A DNA stretch of 64,000 nt from positions 62,001 to 126,000 of the forward strand of contig NZ_JADEYC010000001.1 in the NCBI RefSeq assembly GCF_015209505.1, given 5' to 3'. The notes beneath the pieces were generated by a model. It saw only the letters and a program-made list of their open reading frames with translations, searched no databases and was not told the origin of the DNA. How positions within the stretch are numbered: position 1 is the first letter of the stretch; the number at the start of each line of letters is the position of its first letter. This DNA is from Saccharopolyspora montiporae. GTDB taxonomy: Bacteria > Actinomycetota > Actinomycetes > Mycobacteriales > Pseudonocardiaceae. Both the position numbers and the translations under genes were made by a program. Shown one piece after another: positions 52,966-61,952 of the stretch.

Positions 52966-53790
52966 TCACCCGCGGCCGGATCGGTTGCGTTGGCGGAACG
53001 CTTCGTAGAGCACCGTGGTGGCCGCGTTGGCCGCGTTGAGCGAGCTGGCGCTGCCGCGCATCGGGATGTGCACCACGTGGTCGCAGAGCTCGCGCCAGGA
53101 CGCGCTCAACCCGGCCGTCTCGTTGCCGACCAGCAGCAGCACCGGTCCGGTGAGGTCGAAATCGGCGATGTCGGTGTCGCCGTGCTCATCGGTGCCCACG
53201 ATCGGCACCGGGGTTCCGGCGGCGCGCTGCTCAACCAGCCAGGCTGTGACGTCACGGGGCGAGGGGACGCGGACGGCGGGCACCGTGAACAGCGAACCCG
53301 TGCTGGCGCGAACGGATTTCGGGTCGTACACATCCGCGGCATGCCCGGTCACGATCAGCCCGTCCGCGCCGAACGCGTCCGCGGAGCGCAGGAGCGAGCC
53401 GATGTTGCCAGGGCTGGTGGGCCGGTCGAACAGCACACCGAGGAACCCTTCGCCCACCCCGATCCGGTGCAGGTCGTCGGCGGGGAGTTCCAGCACGGCG
53501 ATGAGCTCGGCCGTCGATTCGTTCTTCTCGCTGAGCTCGGCCAGCAGCTCACCGGACAGCGCGAACCGTTCCGCCGGCACGCGGTGCAGCAGGCCCTGCG
53601 CCCACTGCGACATCGTCCGGTCCCCGTCGTAGAGCAGCGCGCGGATCGGCCAGCCCTGCTCGACGGCGATGGTGATCGGCCGCACGCCCTGCACCAGGAA
53701 CTCGCGCTGGCGCTGCCGCTTGGTGCGGTTGGTCAGCAGTGCCTGCCACTGCTGGAAATGGGCGTTGCGCGAGGTGATCTTGCGGGCCAC
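52966..53790 (-). CDS. TrmH-family RNA methyltransferase (SpoU class)
   Basis: A 274-residue SPOUT-fold methyltransferase using S-adenosylmethionine to methylate a ribose in rRNA or tRNA. An N-terminal substrate-binding domain (RTKRQRQREFLVQGVRPI) precedes the knot. The three SpoU motifs are SPGNIGSLLRSADAFGADG, LLLVGNETAGLS and IPMRGSASSLNAANAATTV. GTG 53790 follows AAAGGTG. Confidence 0.9.
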   Translation of the reverse strand: MARKITSRNAHFQQWQALLTNRTKRQRQREFLVQGVRPITIAVEQGWPIRALLYDGDRTMSQWAQGLLHRVPAERFALSGELLAELSEKNESTAELIAVLELPADDLHRIGVGEGFLGVLFDRPTSPGNIGSLLRSADAFGADGLIVTGHAADVYDPKSVRASTGSLFTVPAVRVPSPRDVTAWLVEQRAAGTPVPIVGTDEHGDTDIADFDLTGPVLLLVGNETAGLSASWRELCDHVVHIPMRGSASSLNAANAATTVLYEAFRQRNRSGRG

Positions 53791-53960
53791 GATGCACCTT
53801 TCGACGTCCTTCGAGGGCCTCGCGCACTCGCCGCCGGTCGGCCTCCCGTTGTCCGGGGCACCCGGATGTCCGCGCGTGCCACCGCGGTGCAGCCTATCGA
53901 GGCGGGCGCAAGAGCGGCGGCGGACCGCGCCCTGCCGGTCCGCCGCCGCTGCGCCCCGGT

Positions 53961-54257
53961 TCAGTGCTCGTCGTAGTGGTCGTCGTGGGCCGCGTGCCGG
54001 TGCCCGTCGTGCAGGTAGTCGACGTGGTCGCCGTGCGGCACCGCGACGTGCCCGCACCCGTCGCCGTGGGCGTGCGGGTGGTCCTGGTGCGCGGTGTGCT
54101 CGCTCGGCTCGCATTCGTCGTAGTGGTCGTCGTGCGCGCGGTGCAGGTGGCCGTCGTGCACGTAATCCACGTGGTCTCCGTGCGGGATGGCGGTGTGGCC
54201 GCAGCCTTGCCCGTGCGCGTGGTCGTGCTCGGGGTGCTGGGTGTGCGTGGCAGTCAT
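53961..54257 (-). CDS. Histidine-rich tandem-repeat protein
   Basis: A 98-residue protein with 27 histidines. It consists of two ~40-residue repeats, each containing G-x-GCGH, then PHGDHVDY(V/L)HDGH, then AHDDHYDE. The repeats are also alike at DNA level. Each carries one GCGH cysteine. It probably binds zinc or another transition metal in the cytoplasm as a store or chaperone; similar proteins occur in actinobacteria but have no proven function. No signal peptide. Confidence 0.82.
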   Translation of the reverse strand: MTATHTQHPEHDHAHGQGCGHTAIPHGDHVDYVHDGHLHRAHDDHYDECEPSEHTAHQDHPHAHGDGCGHVAVPHGDHVDYLHDGHRHAAHDDHYDEH

Positions 54258-54442
54258 ACCGGTCGTTACCTCCGTTCGCGTGGCGTCACCACCTCCTCAT
54301 ATTAGCGAATGTGCATGGTTCGGTGCGCGGTGCGGACCGCGAACGGGCGACCGAGGCGGGCGCGGAAAGTACGAGGCGGCACCGTCGACCTCGGCCTTGT
54401 GGCCGATGTCCGGCGCCCGGAACGCTGCCTACAGTCGCACCG

Positions 54443-54937
54443 ATGGCAACCACAGACAGTGACCAGCACGCGCTCGCGGCGCGCGGGCGCTCCGGCGAGA
54501 TCCGGATCGGCGACGGCGACCGCGCGGCAGCCGACCGGCTGCTCGGCGAACACGTGACCGCAGGGCGGCTCACCAGCACCGAATACGCCGAACGCGCCGG
54601 GCAAGCCGGGGCCGCGCGGGTGCGCGGCGACATCACCGCGCTGTTCGGCGACCTGCCCGCCCCGCACCCGCGCTTCGACGACGGACCCGCCGCCGAACCC
54701 GCCGCACCGGCCCCCGATCTCGCACCGCGGCCGGTGCAGCCGCTGCAGCGGAACCGACAGCTCAGACACCTGACGACGGCGGTGATCGCGCCCTGCGCGG
54801 TCTTCGGTGCGGCCGCGGGCCTGGTCCTGGCCGCCGACGCCCCGGCCCTGCTCCTGCTGGCACTGCTGGTCGTCGGCACCGTCTACGGAGTGCTCGTCGT
54901 CGTCGACCTCCAACGCGCGGTGCGCGGCCAGCGGTAG
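54443..54937 (+). CDS. DUF1707 (SHOCT-like) membrane protein
   Basis: A 164-residue protein. Residues about 17-70 are the DUF1707 domain (IRIGDGDRAAADRLLGEHV, AGRLTSTEYAERAG, DITALFGDLP). A Pro/Ala linker follows, then two adjacent hydrophobic segments (VIAPCAVFGAAAGLVLAA, LLLLALLVVGTVYGVLVVV). Its role is unknown; the domain is widespread in actinobacteria near membrane-stress genes. No clear ribosome site precedes the ATG, so translation may be leaderless. Confidence 0.82.
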   Translation: MATTDSDQHALAARGRSGEIRIGDGDRAAADRLLGEHVTAGRLTSTEYAERAGQAGAARVRGDITALFGDLPAPHPRFDDGPAAEPAAPAPDLAPRPVQPLQRNRQLRHLTTAVIAPCAVFGAAAGLVLAADAPALLLLALLVVGTVYGVLVVVDLQRAVRGQR

Positions 54938-55006
54938 CGCGCACGACCTGCCGAGCCCGGGGCGGGCTGCGCAGCGCGCGGGCGCGCGGTGACTAGGGTC
55001 GGTGGG

Positions 55007-56503
55007 ATGTGGCAGCCGCGTGAGATGTGGAAAGCCGTCGACCGCCTGGACCGGGGGCTGGTGCAGCGCAGCGCGCTGTTCCCGGCGTCGCGGGCGGATC
55101 CGGCGTGGAAGGCGCTGACCCGGCTGGCCGACCACAGCAAACTCTGGTGCGCCACCGCTTCGGTGTTCGCGCTGCGCAAGGGCCCGGCCCGCCGCGGCGC
55201 GGTGCGCGGGCTGGCGGCGGTCGCGGCCACCAGCGCGGTGACGAACCTGCTGGCCAAGCCCACGTTCCCGCGCCGCCGTCCGGCGACGTACCTGCTGTCC
55301 CCGCGGCGCAGGCTCGCCGACCCGCCGCGTTCGTCCTCGTTCCCGTCCGGACATGCCGCCTCGGCGGCGGCGTTCACCACCGCGGTCGCGATGGAATCCC
55401 CGGTGCTGGGCGTGCTCGTGGCTCCCGTCGCCGCCGGGGTCGCCTACTCGCGGGTGCACGTCGGTGCGCACTGGCCCTCCGACGTGGCCACCGGTGCGCT
55501 GCTGGGTGCCGCGGTGGGTCTGGCGACCCAGCGCTGGTGGCCGGTGCGCCCGGCCAAACCGGGTGTGGCGCGCCCGAGCGAGGCGGTGTGCCGCATCGAC
55601 GACGGGGACGGGCTCGCGCTGCTGGTCAACCCGTTATCCGGTGCGGCAGGCCACGATCCGCTGCCCGCGGTGGCCGACCAGTGGCCCAAGGCCGCCCTGC
55701 TGCGCCCGAACCCGGAGAAGGATCTCGGCGAGCAGCTCGACACCATGCTGGGCACCCGCGGCGACGGGATCCGGGCACTGGGCGTGGCCGGTGGCGACGG
55801 CACGGTGGGCACGGCCGCCGCGGTCGCGGCCGAGCGCGGACTGCCACTGGTCGTGGTGCCCACCGGCACGCTCAACCACTTCGCCCGCGACGTCGGCGTG
55901 CACACCGCCGAGCAGGCCGCGCGGGCGTTGACCGAGGGCACCGCCGTGCACGTCGACCTGGGGACCGTCGAGGTCGACGGCGGACCGCCCCGCTGGTTCG
56001 TGAACACGGCCGGGATCGGTGGCTATCCCGACGTGGTGCGGCTGCGGCAGCGCTGGGAACCGCGCCTGGGCAAATGGCCGGCGGCCGTGCTGGCCTTGGT
56101 ACGGGTCCTGGCGCGGGCGCGGCCGCTTCGGATGCGGCTGGACGGCACGGAAGTGCTGATGTGGGGGATGTTCGTCGGCAGCGGCGGATTCGAGCCGAAG
56201 GGCTTCACCCCGTCCTGGCGGCCGCGGTTGGACGACGGGATCCTCGACGTGCGCTACGTGCGCGCCGACCTGCACTGGTCGCGCACCCGGTTCGTGCTGT
56301 CCGTGCTGAGCGGCACGCTCGCGCGCAGCCGCACCTACGTGCAGCAGGACCGCGAGGTGCTCGACGTGCGATTGCTCTGCGAGCCGCAACCGCTGGCCTG
56401 CGACGGCGAAGTGCGGCTGCACGGGAGGACGTTCCGGTTCGTCGCCCGCGACGAGGCGCTGCGCGTGTACCGCCCGCGGGACGCCACGGGCCGCCTCGCC
56501 TGA
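55007..56503 (+). CDS. PAP2 phosphatase-diacylglycerol kinase fusion
   Basis: A 498-residue bifunctional lipid enzyme. Residues 1-190 are a PAP2 phosphatase with complete motifs KPTFPRRRP (KX6RP), SFPSGHA (PSGH) and SRVHVGAHWPSD (SRX5HX3D). Residues about 200-495 are a DAGK/LCB5 catalytic domain with LLVNPLSG, GVAGGDGTVG (GGDGT) and PTGTLNHFARD. It could interconvert phosphatidic acid and diacylglycerol. The ATG at 55007 has GGTGGG upstream; a GTG at 54989 is possible. The order PAP2-DAGK is known in actinobacteria. Confidence 0.9.
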   Translation: MWQPREMWKAVDRLDRGLVQRSALFPASRADPAWKALTRLADHSKLWCATASVFALRKGPARRGAVRGLAAVAATSAVTNLLAKPTFPRRRPATYLLSPRRRLADPPRSSSFPSGHAASAAAFTTAVAMESPVLGVLVAPVAAGVAYSRVHVGAHWPSDVATGALLGAAVGLATQRWWPVRPAKPGVARPSEAVCRIDDGDGLALLVNPLSGAAGHDPLPAVADQWPKAALLRPNPEKDLGEQLDTMLGTRGDGIRALGVAGGDGTVGTAAAVAAERGLPLVVVPTGTLNHFARDVGVHTAEQAARALTEGTAVHVDLGTVEVDGGPPRWFVNTAGIGGYPDVVRLRQRWEPRLGKWPAAVLALVRVLARARPLRMRLDGTEVLMWGMFVGSGGFEPKGFTPSWRPRLDDGILDVRYVRADLHWSRTRFVLSVLSGTLARSRTYVQQDREVLDVRLLCEPQPLACDGEVRLHGRTFRFVARDEALRVYRPRDATGRLA

Positions 56504-56551
56504 ACCCGTTCGCCCTTTCGAGTGGCACTGGTGGTGCGGCAGACTCCGAGC

Positions 56552-57370
56552 ATGGCCCCTGACGAGCACCTCTTCGAACCTCCGGCGCCGGTGGACACCA
56601 CGCGACCCAACGCCGCCCGCATGTACGACTACTACCTGGGCGGCTCGGCGAACTTCGAGGCCGACCGGGACGCGGCCGAAGCGGGGCTGGCGGCGATGCC
56701 GTTCGCGCGGGACTACGCCAAGGCCAACCGGGCCTTCCTCGGCCGGGCGGTGGCCCACCTGGTGCGCGGCGGCATCGACCAGTTCCTCGACCTCGGCTCC
56801 GGGGTTCCGACCGTGGGCAACGTGCACGAGATCGCCCGGGCGCACGATCCCGCCGCACGGGTGGCCTACGTCGACCACGAGCCCGTCGCGGTCTCGCACG
56901 CGCGGCGGTTGCTGGCCGACCTGGACGGCGTGACCGTCACCCAGGCCGATATCCGCGACCCGCAGGCGGTGCTGACCGCACCGGGCGTGGCCGAGCTGCT
57001 CGACTTCGACCGGCCGGTTGCGGTGCTGGCCGTGGCGATCCTGCCGTTCGTGCCCGAGCAGGCCGAGGCGCTGTCGGTGGTGGGCGCCTACCGGGCGGCA
57101 TGCGTGCCGGGCAGTCCGCTGGTCGTCTCGCACATCAGCGCACTGGCGGCCACGCCCGAGCAGGTCGCCGACGCCGAGGAGGTCATGGCCCGCACACCGA
57201 CACCGGTGCGCTGGCGCCCGCGCGAGGAGGTCGAGGAGCTGTTCACCGGCTACGAGCTCATCGAGCCGGGTTTGGTGCCCGCCCCGATGTGGCGCCCGGA
57301 CCGGCTGGTCACCGAGCAGGCCGCGGCCCCCGCCAACGCCTTCGCCGGGGTCGGCACCCTGCGCGGCTGA
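56552..57370 (+). CDS. SAM-dependent methyltransferase, DUF574 family
   Basis: A 272-residue protein of the actinobacterial DUF574 (Methyltransf_19) group. RPNAARMYDYYLGGSANFEA is the signature N-terminus, FLDLGSGVPTVGNVHEIA is the SAM motif I, and VAYVDHEPVAVSHAR carries the acidic SAM-ribose contact. Biological substrate unknown. ATG 56552 is preferred; an in-frame GTG lies at 56522. Confidence 0.88.
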   Translation: MAPDEHLFEPPAPVDTTRPNAARMYDYYLGGSANFEADRDAAEAGLAAMPFARDYAKANRAFLGRAVAHLVRGGIDQFLDLGSGVPTVGNVHEIARAHDPAARVAYVDHEPVAVSHARRLLADLDGVTVTQADIRDPQAVLTAPGVAELLDFDRPVAVLAVAILPFVPEQAEALSVVGAYRAACVPGSPLVVSHISALAATPEQVADAEEVMARTPTPVRWRPREEVEELFTGYELIEPGLVPAPMWRPDRLVTEQAAAPANAFAGVGTLRG

Positions 57371-57425
57371 CCGGATCAGCGCGGCACGGCGAGCACTCCC
57401 GCCGAGCGGCCGGGAGCGTCACCCG

Positions 57426-57450
57426 AACCCCGTTGCGCGAACGGGGTTTT
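57426..57450 (+). terminator. Intrinsic terminator
   Basis: AACCCCGTT and AACGGGGTT form a 9-bp stem with a five-base loop followed by TT. It lies 55 bases after the methyltransferase stop and 10 bases from the convergent dehydrogenase stop, so it may serve both genes. Confidence 0.75.
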
Positions 57451-57460
57451 CCGCGTCGGG

Positions 57461-58495
57461 TCAGGGCGTGATGAGCACCTTGAGCGCTTCCCGATCGTTC
57501 ATGGCGCGGTAGCCGTCCGGCACCTCGTCCAGTCCGATCGTGCGGTCGAACACCCGCCCCGGCTCGACCCGGCCCGCCAGCACGTCGGGCAGCAGCTCCG
57601 GGATGTAGGCGCGCGAAGGAGCCACGCCGCCACCCAGCGAGACGTTGCGGAAGAACACGTGCGCAACGTCCAGCCGTCCCTTCTCGTACTGCGGCAGACC
57701 GACCCGGCTGACCGCACCGCCCGCGCGGACCGCGCCCAGGGCCATCTCCAGCGCCTGTTCGGTGCCCACGCATTCCAGCACCGCCGAGGTGCCGTCCCCG
57801 CCGGTCAGGTCACGCACCCGCGCGGCACCGTCGTCGCCGCGCTCGGTGACGACCTCGTCCGCGCCGAACTCGCGGCCCAGATCGGTGCGCGCCGGATGCC
57901 GGCCCATGAGCACGATCTGCTCGGCGCCGAGGCGCGCGGCGGCCAGCACGGCCGACAACCCGACGGCCCCGTCGCCGATCACGGTGACCGTCGACCCCGG
58001 GCCCACCCCCGCGGACACCGCGGCGTGATGACCGGTGGCGAACACGTCGGACAGCGTCAGCAGCGAAGGCATCCGCTCGTCATCGGGTTCGACCGGGAGC
58101 CGGACCAGCGTGCCGTCGGCCAGCGGGACGCGGGCCGCCTCGCCCTGCCCACCGTCACCGGCACCGCCCCACATGCCGCCGTGCCGGCACGAAGACGTCA
58201 GCCCTTCCCGGCAGAACTCGCACGTCCCGTCGCTGATCAGGAACGGTGCCACCACGACGTCGCCGGGCCGGAACCCCGACACCTGCGAGCCGACCTCATC
58301 GACGACGCCGAGGAACTCGTGCCCGATGCGTTCGCCGGGGCCGGTGGGTTCGCGCTGCTGGTAGGGCCACAGGTCGCTGCCGCAGATGCAGGCACGCGTG
58401 ATGCGCACCAACGCGTCGGTCGGTTCCACCAGACCGGCGTCCGGGACGTCCTCGACGCGGATGTCCCCGGCGCCGTAGATCAACGTGGCTCGCAT
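57461..58495 (-). CDS. Zinc-dependent alcohol dehydrogenase-like protein
   Basis: A 344-residue medium-chain dehydrogenase. Catalytic zinc ligands are in ACICGSDLWPY and IGHEFLGVV. The structural-zinc loop SDGTCEFCREGLTSSC has Asp where the first of four Cys usually stands. GDGAVGLSAVLAAARLGAE binds NAD(P). ATG 58495 follows GAGGTG. It likely oxidises or reduces a small alcohol/aldehyde. It is divergent from the leader peptide and metY. Confidence 0.9.
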   Translation of the reverse strand: MRATLIYGAGDIRVEDVPDAGLVEPTDALVRITRACICGSDLWPYQQREPTGPGERIGHEFLGVVDEVGSQVSGFRPGDVVVAPFLISDGTCEFCREGLTSSCRHGGMWGGAGDGGQGEAARVPLADGTLVRLPVEPDDERMPSLLTLSDVFATGHHAAVSAGVGPGSTVTVIGDGAVGLSAVLAAARLGAEQIVLMGRHPARTDLGREFGADEVVTERGDDGAARVRDLTGGDGTSAVLECVGTEQALEMALGAVRAGGAVSRVGLPQYEKGRLDVAHVFFRNVSLGGGVAPSRAYIPELLPDVLAGRVEPGRVFDRTIGLDEVPDGYRAMNDREALKVLITP

Positions 58496-58670
58496 GCGCA
58501 CCTCGCTCTCGCGGGTTGCGGACCTGGTCGCCGTTCTCCCGACCGGCACGCCCGGTTCGCCGGAGGATTCCCCGCGCCCGGCGAACCGACACCTGCCGCG
58601 CACCGCGGCGCACGGTCCACATCCCGGAACGATCTTCGCGCTGCGTGTCGGCTGTGCCACGATCCGTGCC

Positions 58671-58763
58671 ATGCCACGTGACGGCTACACCTGGTCCGAC
58701 CGGGCCGTCGACCTGATGCTGACCGCGTCCTGCGGGTGTCGCTGCGCGCCCGCGCACGCCTGA
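58671..58763 (+). CDS. Putative cysteine-responsive leader peptide upstream of metY
   Basis: A 30-codon ORF whose C-terminal part has three cysteines in close order (S-C-G-C-R-C, residues 20-25). It is 152 bases upstream of metY, with no other gene between. It aligns without gaps to the leader at 62941: R11, V13, D14, L17, A19, S20, C23 and R24 are identical. There is no ribosome site, and CACGAT at 58658-58663 could be a -10 for leaderless transcription. Cysteine starvation would stall ribosomes at the Cys codons, as in mycobacterial polycysteine leaders. Function inferred. Confidence 0.6.
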   Translation: MPRDGYTWSDRAVDLMLTASCGCRCAPAHA

Positions 58764-58915
58764 GCAGCTCCCCGCGACCAGCTCGCGCGAGCGCACGCAC
58801 TCCCCCGCCGGGATCACCACCACCCGCGCCGACGTCCCCGACCGCGCGAATCCCCGGCACACCACCACTTCGACGAGCCGGGTGCGATCGCGCGCCCGGC
58901 GGAGGGAACTCACCC
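58764..58915 (+). promoter_or_regulatory. Leader region between Cys-rich peptide and metY
   Basis: A C-rich 152-base segment containing the palindrome GCTCGCGCGAGC (58781-58792) and GGAGGG just before metY. I looked for a SAM-IV or other SAM riboswitch core and did not find one. The segment probably holds the alternative RNA structures of an attenuator. Confidence 0.35.
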
Positions 58916-60223
58916 ATGTCCGACACCGCACGCCCGCTGTCCTTCGCCACCCGCCAGATCCACGCCGGTGCCCAACCGGATCCGGCGACCGGCGCCCGGG
59001 CCACCCCGATCTACCAGACCACGTCCTACGTCTTCCGCGACACCCAGCACGGGGCGGACCTGTTCAGCCTGGCCGAACCCGGCAACATCTACACCCGGAT
59101 CAACAACCCCACCCAGGACGTCCTCGAACAGCGCGTGGCCGATCTGGAAGGCGGGGTCGCCGCCGTCGCCTTCGCCTCCGGGCAAGCGGCCGAGACCGCC
59201 GCGGTGCTCAACCTCGCCGGCGCCGGCGACCACCTCGTCTCCAGCGCCTCGCTGTACGGCGGGACCTACAACCTGTTCCACTACACGCTGCCCAAGCTCG
59301 GCATCGAGGTCACGTTCGTCGACGACCCGGACGACCCGGAGCAGTGGCGCGCGGCCGCGCGGCCGAACACCAAGCTGTTCTTCGCCGAAACCCTGGGCAA
59401 CCCGCGCTCGAACGTCCTCGACGTGGCCCGGGTCGCCGGGCTCGCCCACGAGGCCGGGGTGCCGCTGGTCGTGGACAACACGGTGCCGACTCCCTACCTG
59501 CAGCGCCCGGTCGAGCACGGCGCGGACATCGTGGTGCACTCGGCCACGAAGTACCTCGGCGGGCACGGCACAGCGGTGGGCGGCCTCGTCGTCGACGGCG
59601 GCACCTTCGACTTCGGCGCGCACGCCGAACGATTCCCCGGATTCACCGAGCCCGACCCCAGCTACCACGGGCTGCGCTACTGGGAAGCGCTCGGGCACGG
59701 CGCGTTCGCGGCGAAGCTGCGCGTGCAACTGCTGCGCGACACCGGTGCCGCGATCGCGCCGCAGACCAGCTTCCTGATCCTGCAGGGGATCGAAACGCTG
59801 TCGCTGCGCATCGAGCGGCACGTGGCCAACGCCCAGGCGTTGGCCGAGTGGTTGCAGGACCGCGCGGAGGTCACCGCGGTGCACTACGCGGGCCTGCCCA
59901 CGAGCCCCTGGTACGAGGCCGCGCTCACGTACCTTCCCAGCGGAGCCGGTGCGGTCGTGTCCTTCGAGCTCGCCGGCGGCGTCGAGGCCGGGCGGGCGTT
60001 CGTCGACGGCACTGAGCTGTTCAGCCAGCTGGTCAACATCGGTGACGTGCGCAGCCTCATCGCCCACCCGGCCAGCACCACGCACTCGCAGCTCAGCGAA
60101 CCCGAGCAGCGGGCCGCCGGGGTCACCCCGGGCCTGGTGCGCCTGTCGGTCGGGCTGGAAGACGTGGCCGACCTCGTCGCCGACCTGGAAACCGGGTTCC
60201 GGGCGGCGAAGGGCGCGGCGTGA
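58916..60223 (+). CDS. metY: O-acetylhomoserine sulfhydrylase
   Basis: A 435-residue PLP enzyme of the Cys/Met metabolism family, which makes homocysteine from O-acetylhomoserine and sulfide. Seen are FATRQIHAGAQPDPATGARA at the N-terminus, YTRINNPTQDVLEQRVADLE, the PLP-binding Lys in VVHSATKYLGGHG, and the C-terminal HPASTTHSQL and VTPGLVRLSVGLED blocks. Length and blocks match MetY/OAH-OAS sulfhydrylase rather than the shorter MetB. GGAGGG precedes the ATG. The stop overlaps metX by four bases. Confidence 0.95.
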   Translation: MSDTARPLSFATRQIHAGAQPDPATGARATPIYQTTSYVFRDTQHGADLFSLAEPGNIYTRINNPTQDVLEQRVADLEGGVAAVAFASGQAAETAAVLNLAGAGDHLVSSASLYGGTYNLFHYTLPKLGIEVTFVDDPDDPEQWRAAARPNTKLFFAETLGNPRSNVLDVARVAGLAHEAGVPLVVDNTVPTPYLQRPVEHGADIVVHSATKYLGGHGTAVGGLVVDGGTFDFGAHAERFPGFTEPDPSYHGLRYWEALGHGAFAAKLRVQLLRDTGAAIAPQTSFLILQGIETLSLRIERHVANAQALAEWLQDRAEVTAVHYAGLPTSPWYEAALTYLPSGAGAVVSFELAGGVEAGRAFVDGTELFSQLVNIGDVRSLIAHPASTTHSQLSEPEQRAAGVTPGLVRLSVGLEDVADLVADLETGFRAAKGAA

Positions 60224-61359
60224 CCCAGGCGCCGACCGGGCTGCCTCCCGCCACCGGTGCGTGGCGGGAGGCCGATCCGGCCGGGCAACGGCGGTGGTTC
60301 ACCAGCGCCGACCACGTGCGGCTGGAAGGCGGCGGAACGCTGCCCGGCTACACCCTCGCCTTCGAGACCTGGGGCGTGCTCAACGCCGACCGGTCCAACG
60401 CGGTGCTCGTGCTGCACGCGCTGACCGGCGACAGCCACGCCGCCGGACCGGCCGGGCCGGGCCATCCCAGCCCCGGCTGGTGGGACGGGCTCATCGGGCC
60501 GGGCAAGGCGCTGGACCCCCGCGAGCACTACGTCGTGGCGCCCAACGTGCTCGGCGGCTGCCAGGGCAGCACCGGGCCCGCCTCGACCGCGCCGGACGGA
60601 AACCCCTACGGCAGCCGGTTTCCCGCGGTGACCATCCGCGACACGGTCACCGTCGAGGCCGCCCTGACCGAAGCGCTGGGCATCGAGACGTGGGCGCTGG
60701 TGCTCGGCGGATCCATGGGCGGGATGCGAGCACTGGAATGGGCGGTGAGCCGGCCCCGGCAGGTGCGGCGCCTGCTGGTCCTGGCCGCCGCCGCCCGCGC
60801 CGGGGCGGACCAGATCGCGTGGGCGCGCACCCAGACCGCCGCGATCCGCCAGGACCCGGGCTGGCACGGCGGCGACTACCACGACTTCCCGGACGGGTCC
60901 GGCCCCCACACCGGGCTCGGCATCGCCCGCCGCATCGCGCACACGACCTACCGCAGCGGCACCGAACTCGACGTCCGGTTCGGCAGCACCGCTCAAGGCG
61001 ACGAAGACCCGCTGCGCGGAGGCCGTTTCGCAGTAGAATCCTATTTGGACCATCACGCGGACAAGCTGGTGCGGCGGTTCGACGCGGCCAGCTACGTGGT
61101 GCTCACCGAAGCGATGAACCGGCACGACGTCTTCCGCGGCCGCAGCCGCGACGCGCTGCAGCGGGTGCGCGCCGAGACGGCGGTGGCCGCGGTGAGCAGC
61201 GACCGGCTGTTCCCCCCGGCACAGCAGCACGAACTCGCCCGGCGGATCACCGGGAACCCCGCTCGGGTGATCGATTCCCCGCACGGGCACGACGGTTTCC
61301 TCGTGGAAACCGACCAGGTGGCAACCATCGTGCGCGACCTCCTGCACCGCACGACCTGA
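60220..61359 (+). CDS. metX: Homoserine O-acetyltransferase
   Basis: A 379-residue alpha/beta-hydrolase-fold enzyme that acetylates homoserine for MetY. HALTGDSHAAGP and VVAPNVLGGCQGSTGP are family blocks. The nucleophile Ser is in LGGSMGGMRALEW, and the catalytic Asp/His are in VSSDRLFPPAQQ and DSPHGHDGFLVE. GTG 60220 overlaps the metY stop (GTGA), so the two are coupled, the usual actinobacterial metYX order. Confidence 0.95.
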   Translation: MTQAPTGLPPATGAWREADPAGQRRWFTSADHVRLEGGGTLPGYTLAFETWGVLNADRSNAVLVLHALTGDSHAAGPAGPGHPSPGWWDGLIGPGKALDPREHYVVAPNVLGGCQGSTGPASTAPDGNPYGSRFPAVTIRDTVTVEAALTEALGIETWALVLGGSMGGMRALEWAVSRPRQVRRLLVLAAAARAGADQIAWARTQTAAIRQDPGWHGGDYHDFPDGSGPHTGLGIARRIAHTTYRSGTELDVRFGSTAQGDEDPLRGGRFAVESYLDHHADKLVRRFDAASYVVLTEAMNRHDVFRGRSRDALQRVRAETAVAAVSSDRLFPPAQQHELARRITGNPARVIDSPHGHDGFLVETDQVATIVRDLLHRTT

Positions 61360-61539
61360 CACCGCGGCTGCTCGCGGCACATCCACGGCTCCGGACTGGT
61401 GAGATGACGGCGCTATTGGCGAGGCACCACTGCTCCGATCGGGCGGTCAGGAACGGCGACACTAGACGAGGTCGATGACGACGCACCGGGAGGCGTGATC
61501 GCGGAGCTGTGCGGCCACGCGATCGAGCGCGTCGGCCAG

Positions 61540-61952
61540 TTCGGCGCACTGCTCGGCGGTGTAGCGAGAACGCGGTCACTGCCCGGATGCAGCGGCAAGG
61601 GGTCTTGTACGACACGAGCAAGCGCATCGAGATCCTGGTGGGCGAAGCCGGCCTTCGGTACCCGATCTGCGCGCCGGAGACGATGAGCGCGCAGCTGGAC
61701 CGGATCGGATCACTGATCGGCATGAGCACGGTTCGGTTCGGAATCCTCCCGTTGAACCGACGAATGCCCTACATGCCCATGCACGGCTACACCTTGTTCG
61801 ACGGCTTGGCGCTGGTGGAGAACATCACCGCCGAGATCAGGATCCGCGACGAGGACGAGGTAGCCACTTACCACACGTTGACCGATCGGCTTTGGAACGT
61901 CGCGGCGGAAGGAGATGATGCTCGCGCCATCCTGTCGTCCCTGCGGCCGTGA
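61540..61952 (+). pseudogene. DUF5753 regulator fragment (Scr1-type TA-like)
   Basis: One frame reads MQRQGVLYDTSKRIEILVGE, GLRYPICAPETMSAQLDRI, VRFGILPLNRRMPYMPMHGY and WNVAAEGDDARAILSSLRP. This is the C-terminal DUF5753 domain of Xre-type regulators. The helix-turn-helix and the first half of DUF5753 are missing, and no good start is present. The usual DUF397 partner is not seen downstream. Confidence 0.65.

Noticed and set aside
58764..58915. SAM-IV or other SAM riboswitch before metY
   Set aside because: The conserved riboswitch core sequences were looked for and are absent. A Cys-rich leader peptide is present instead.
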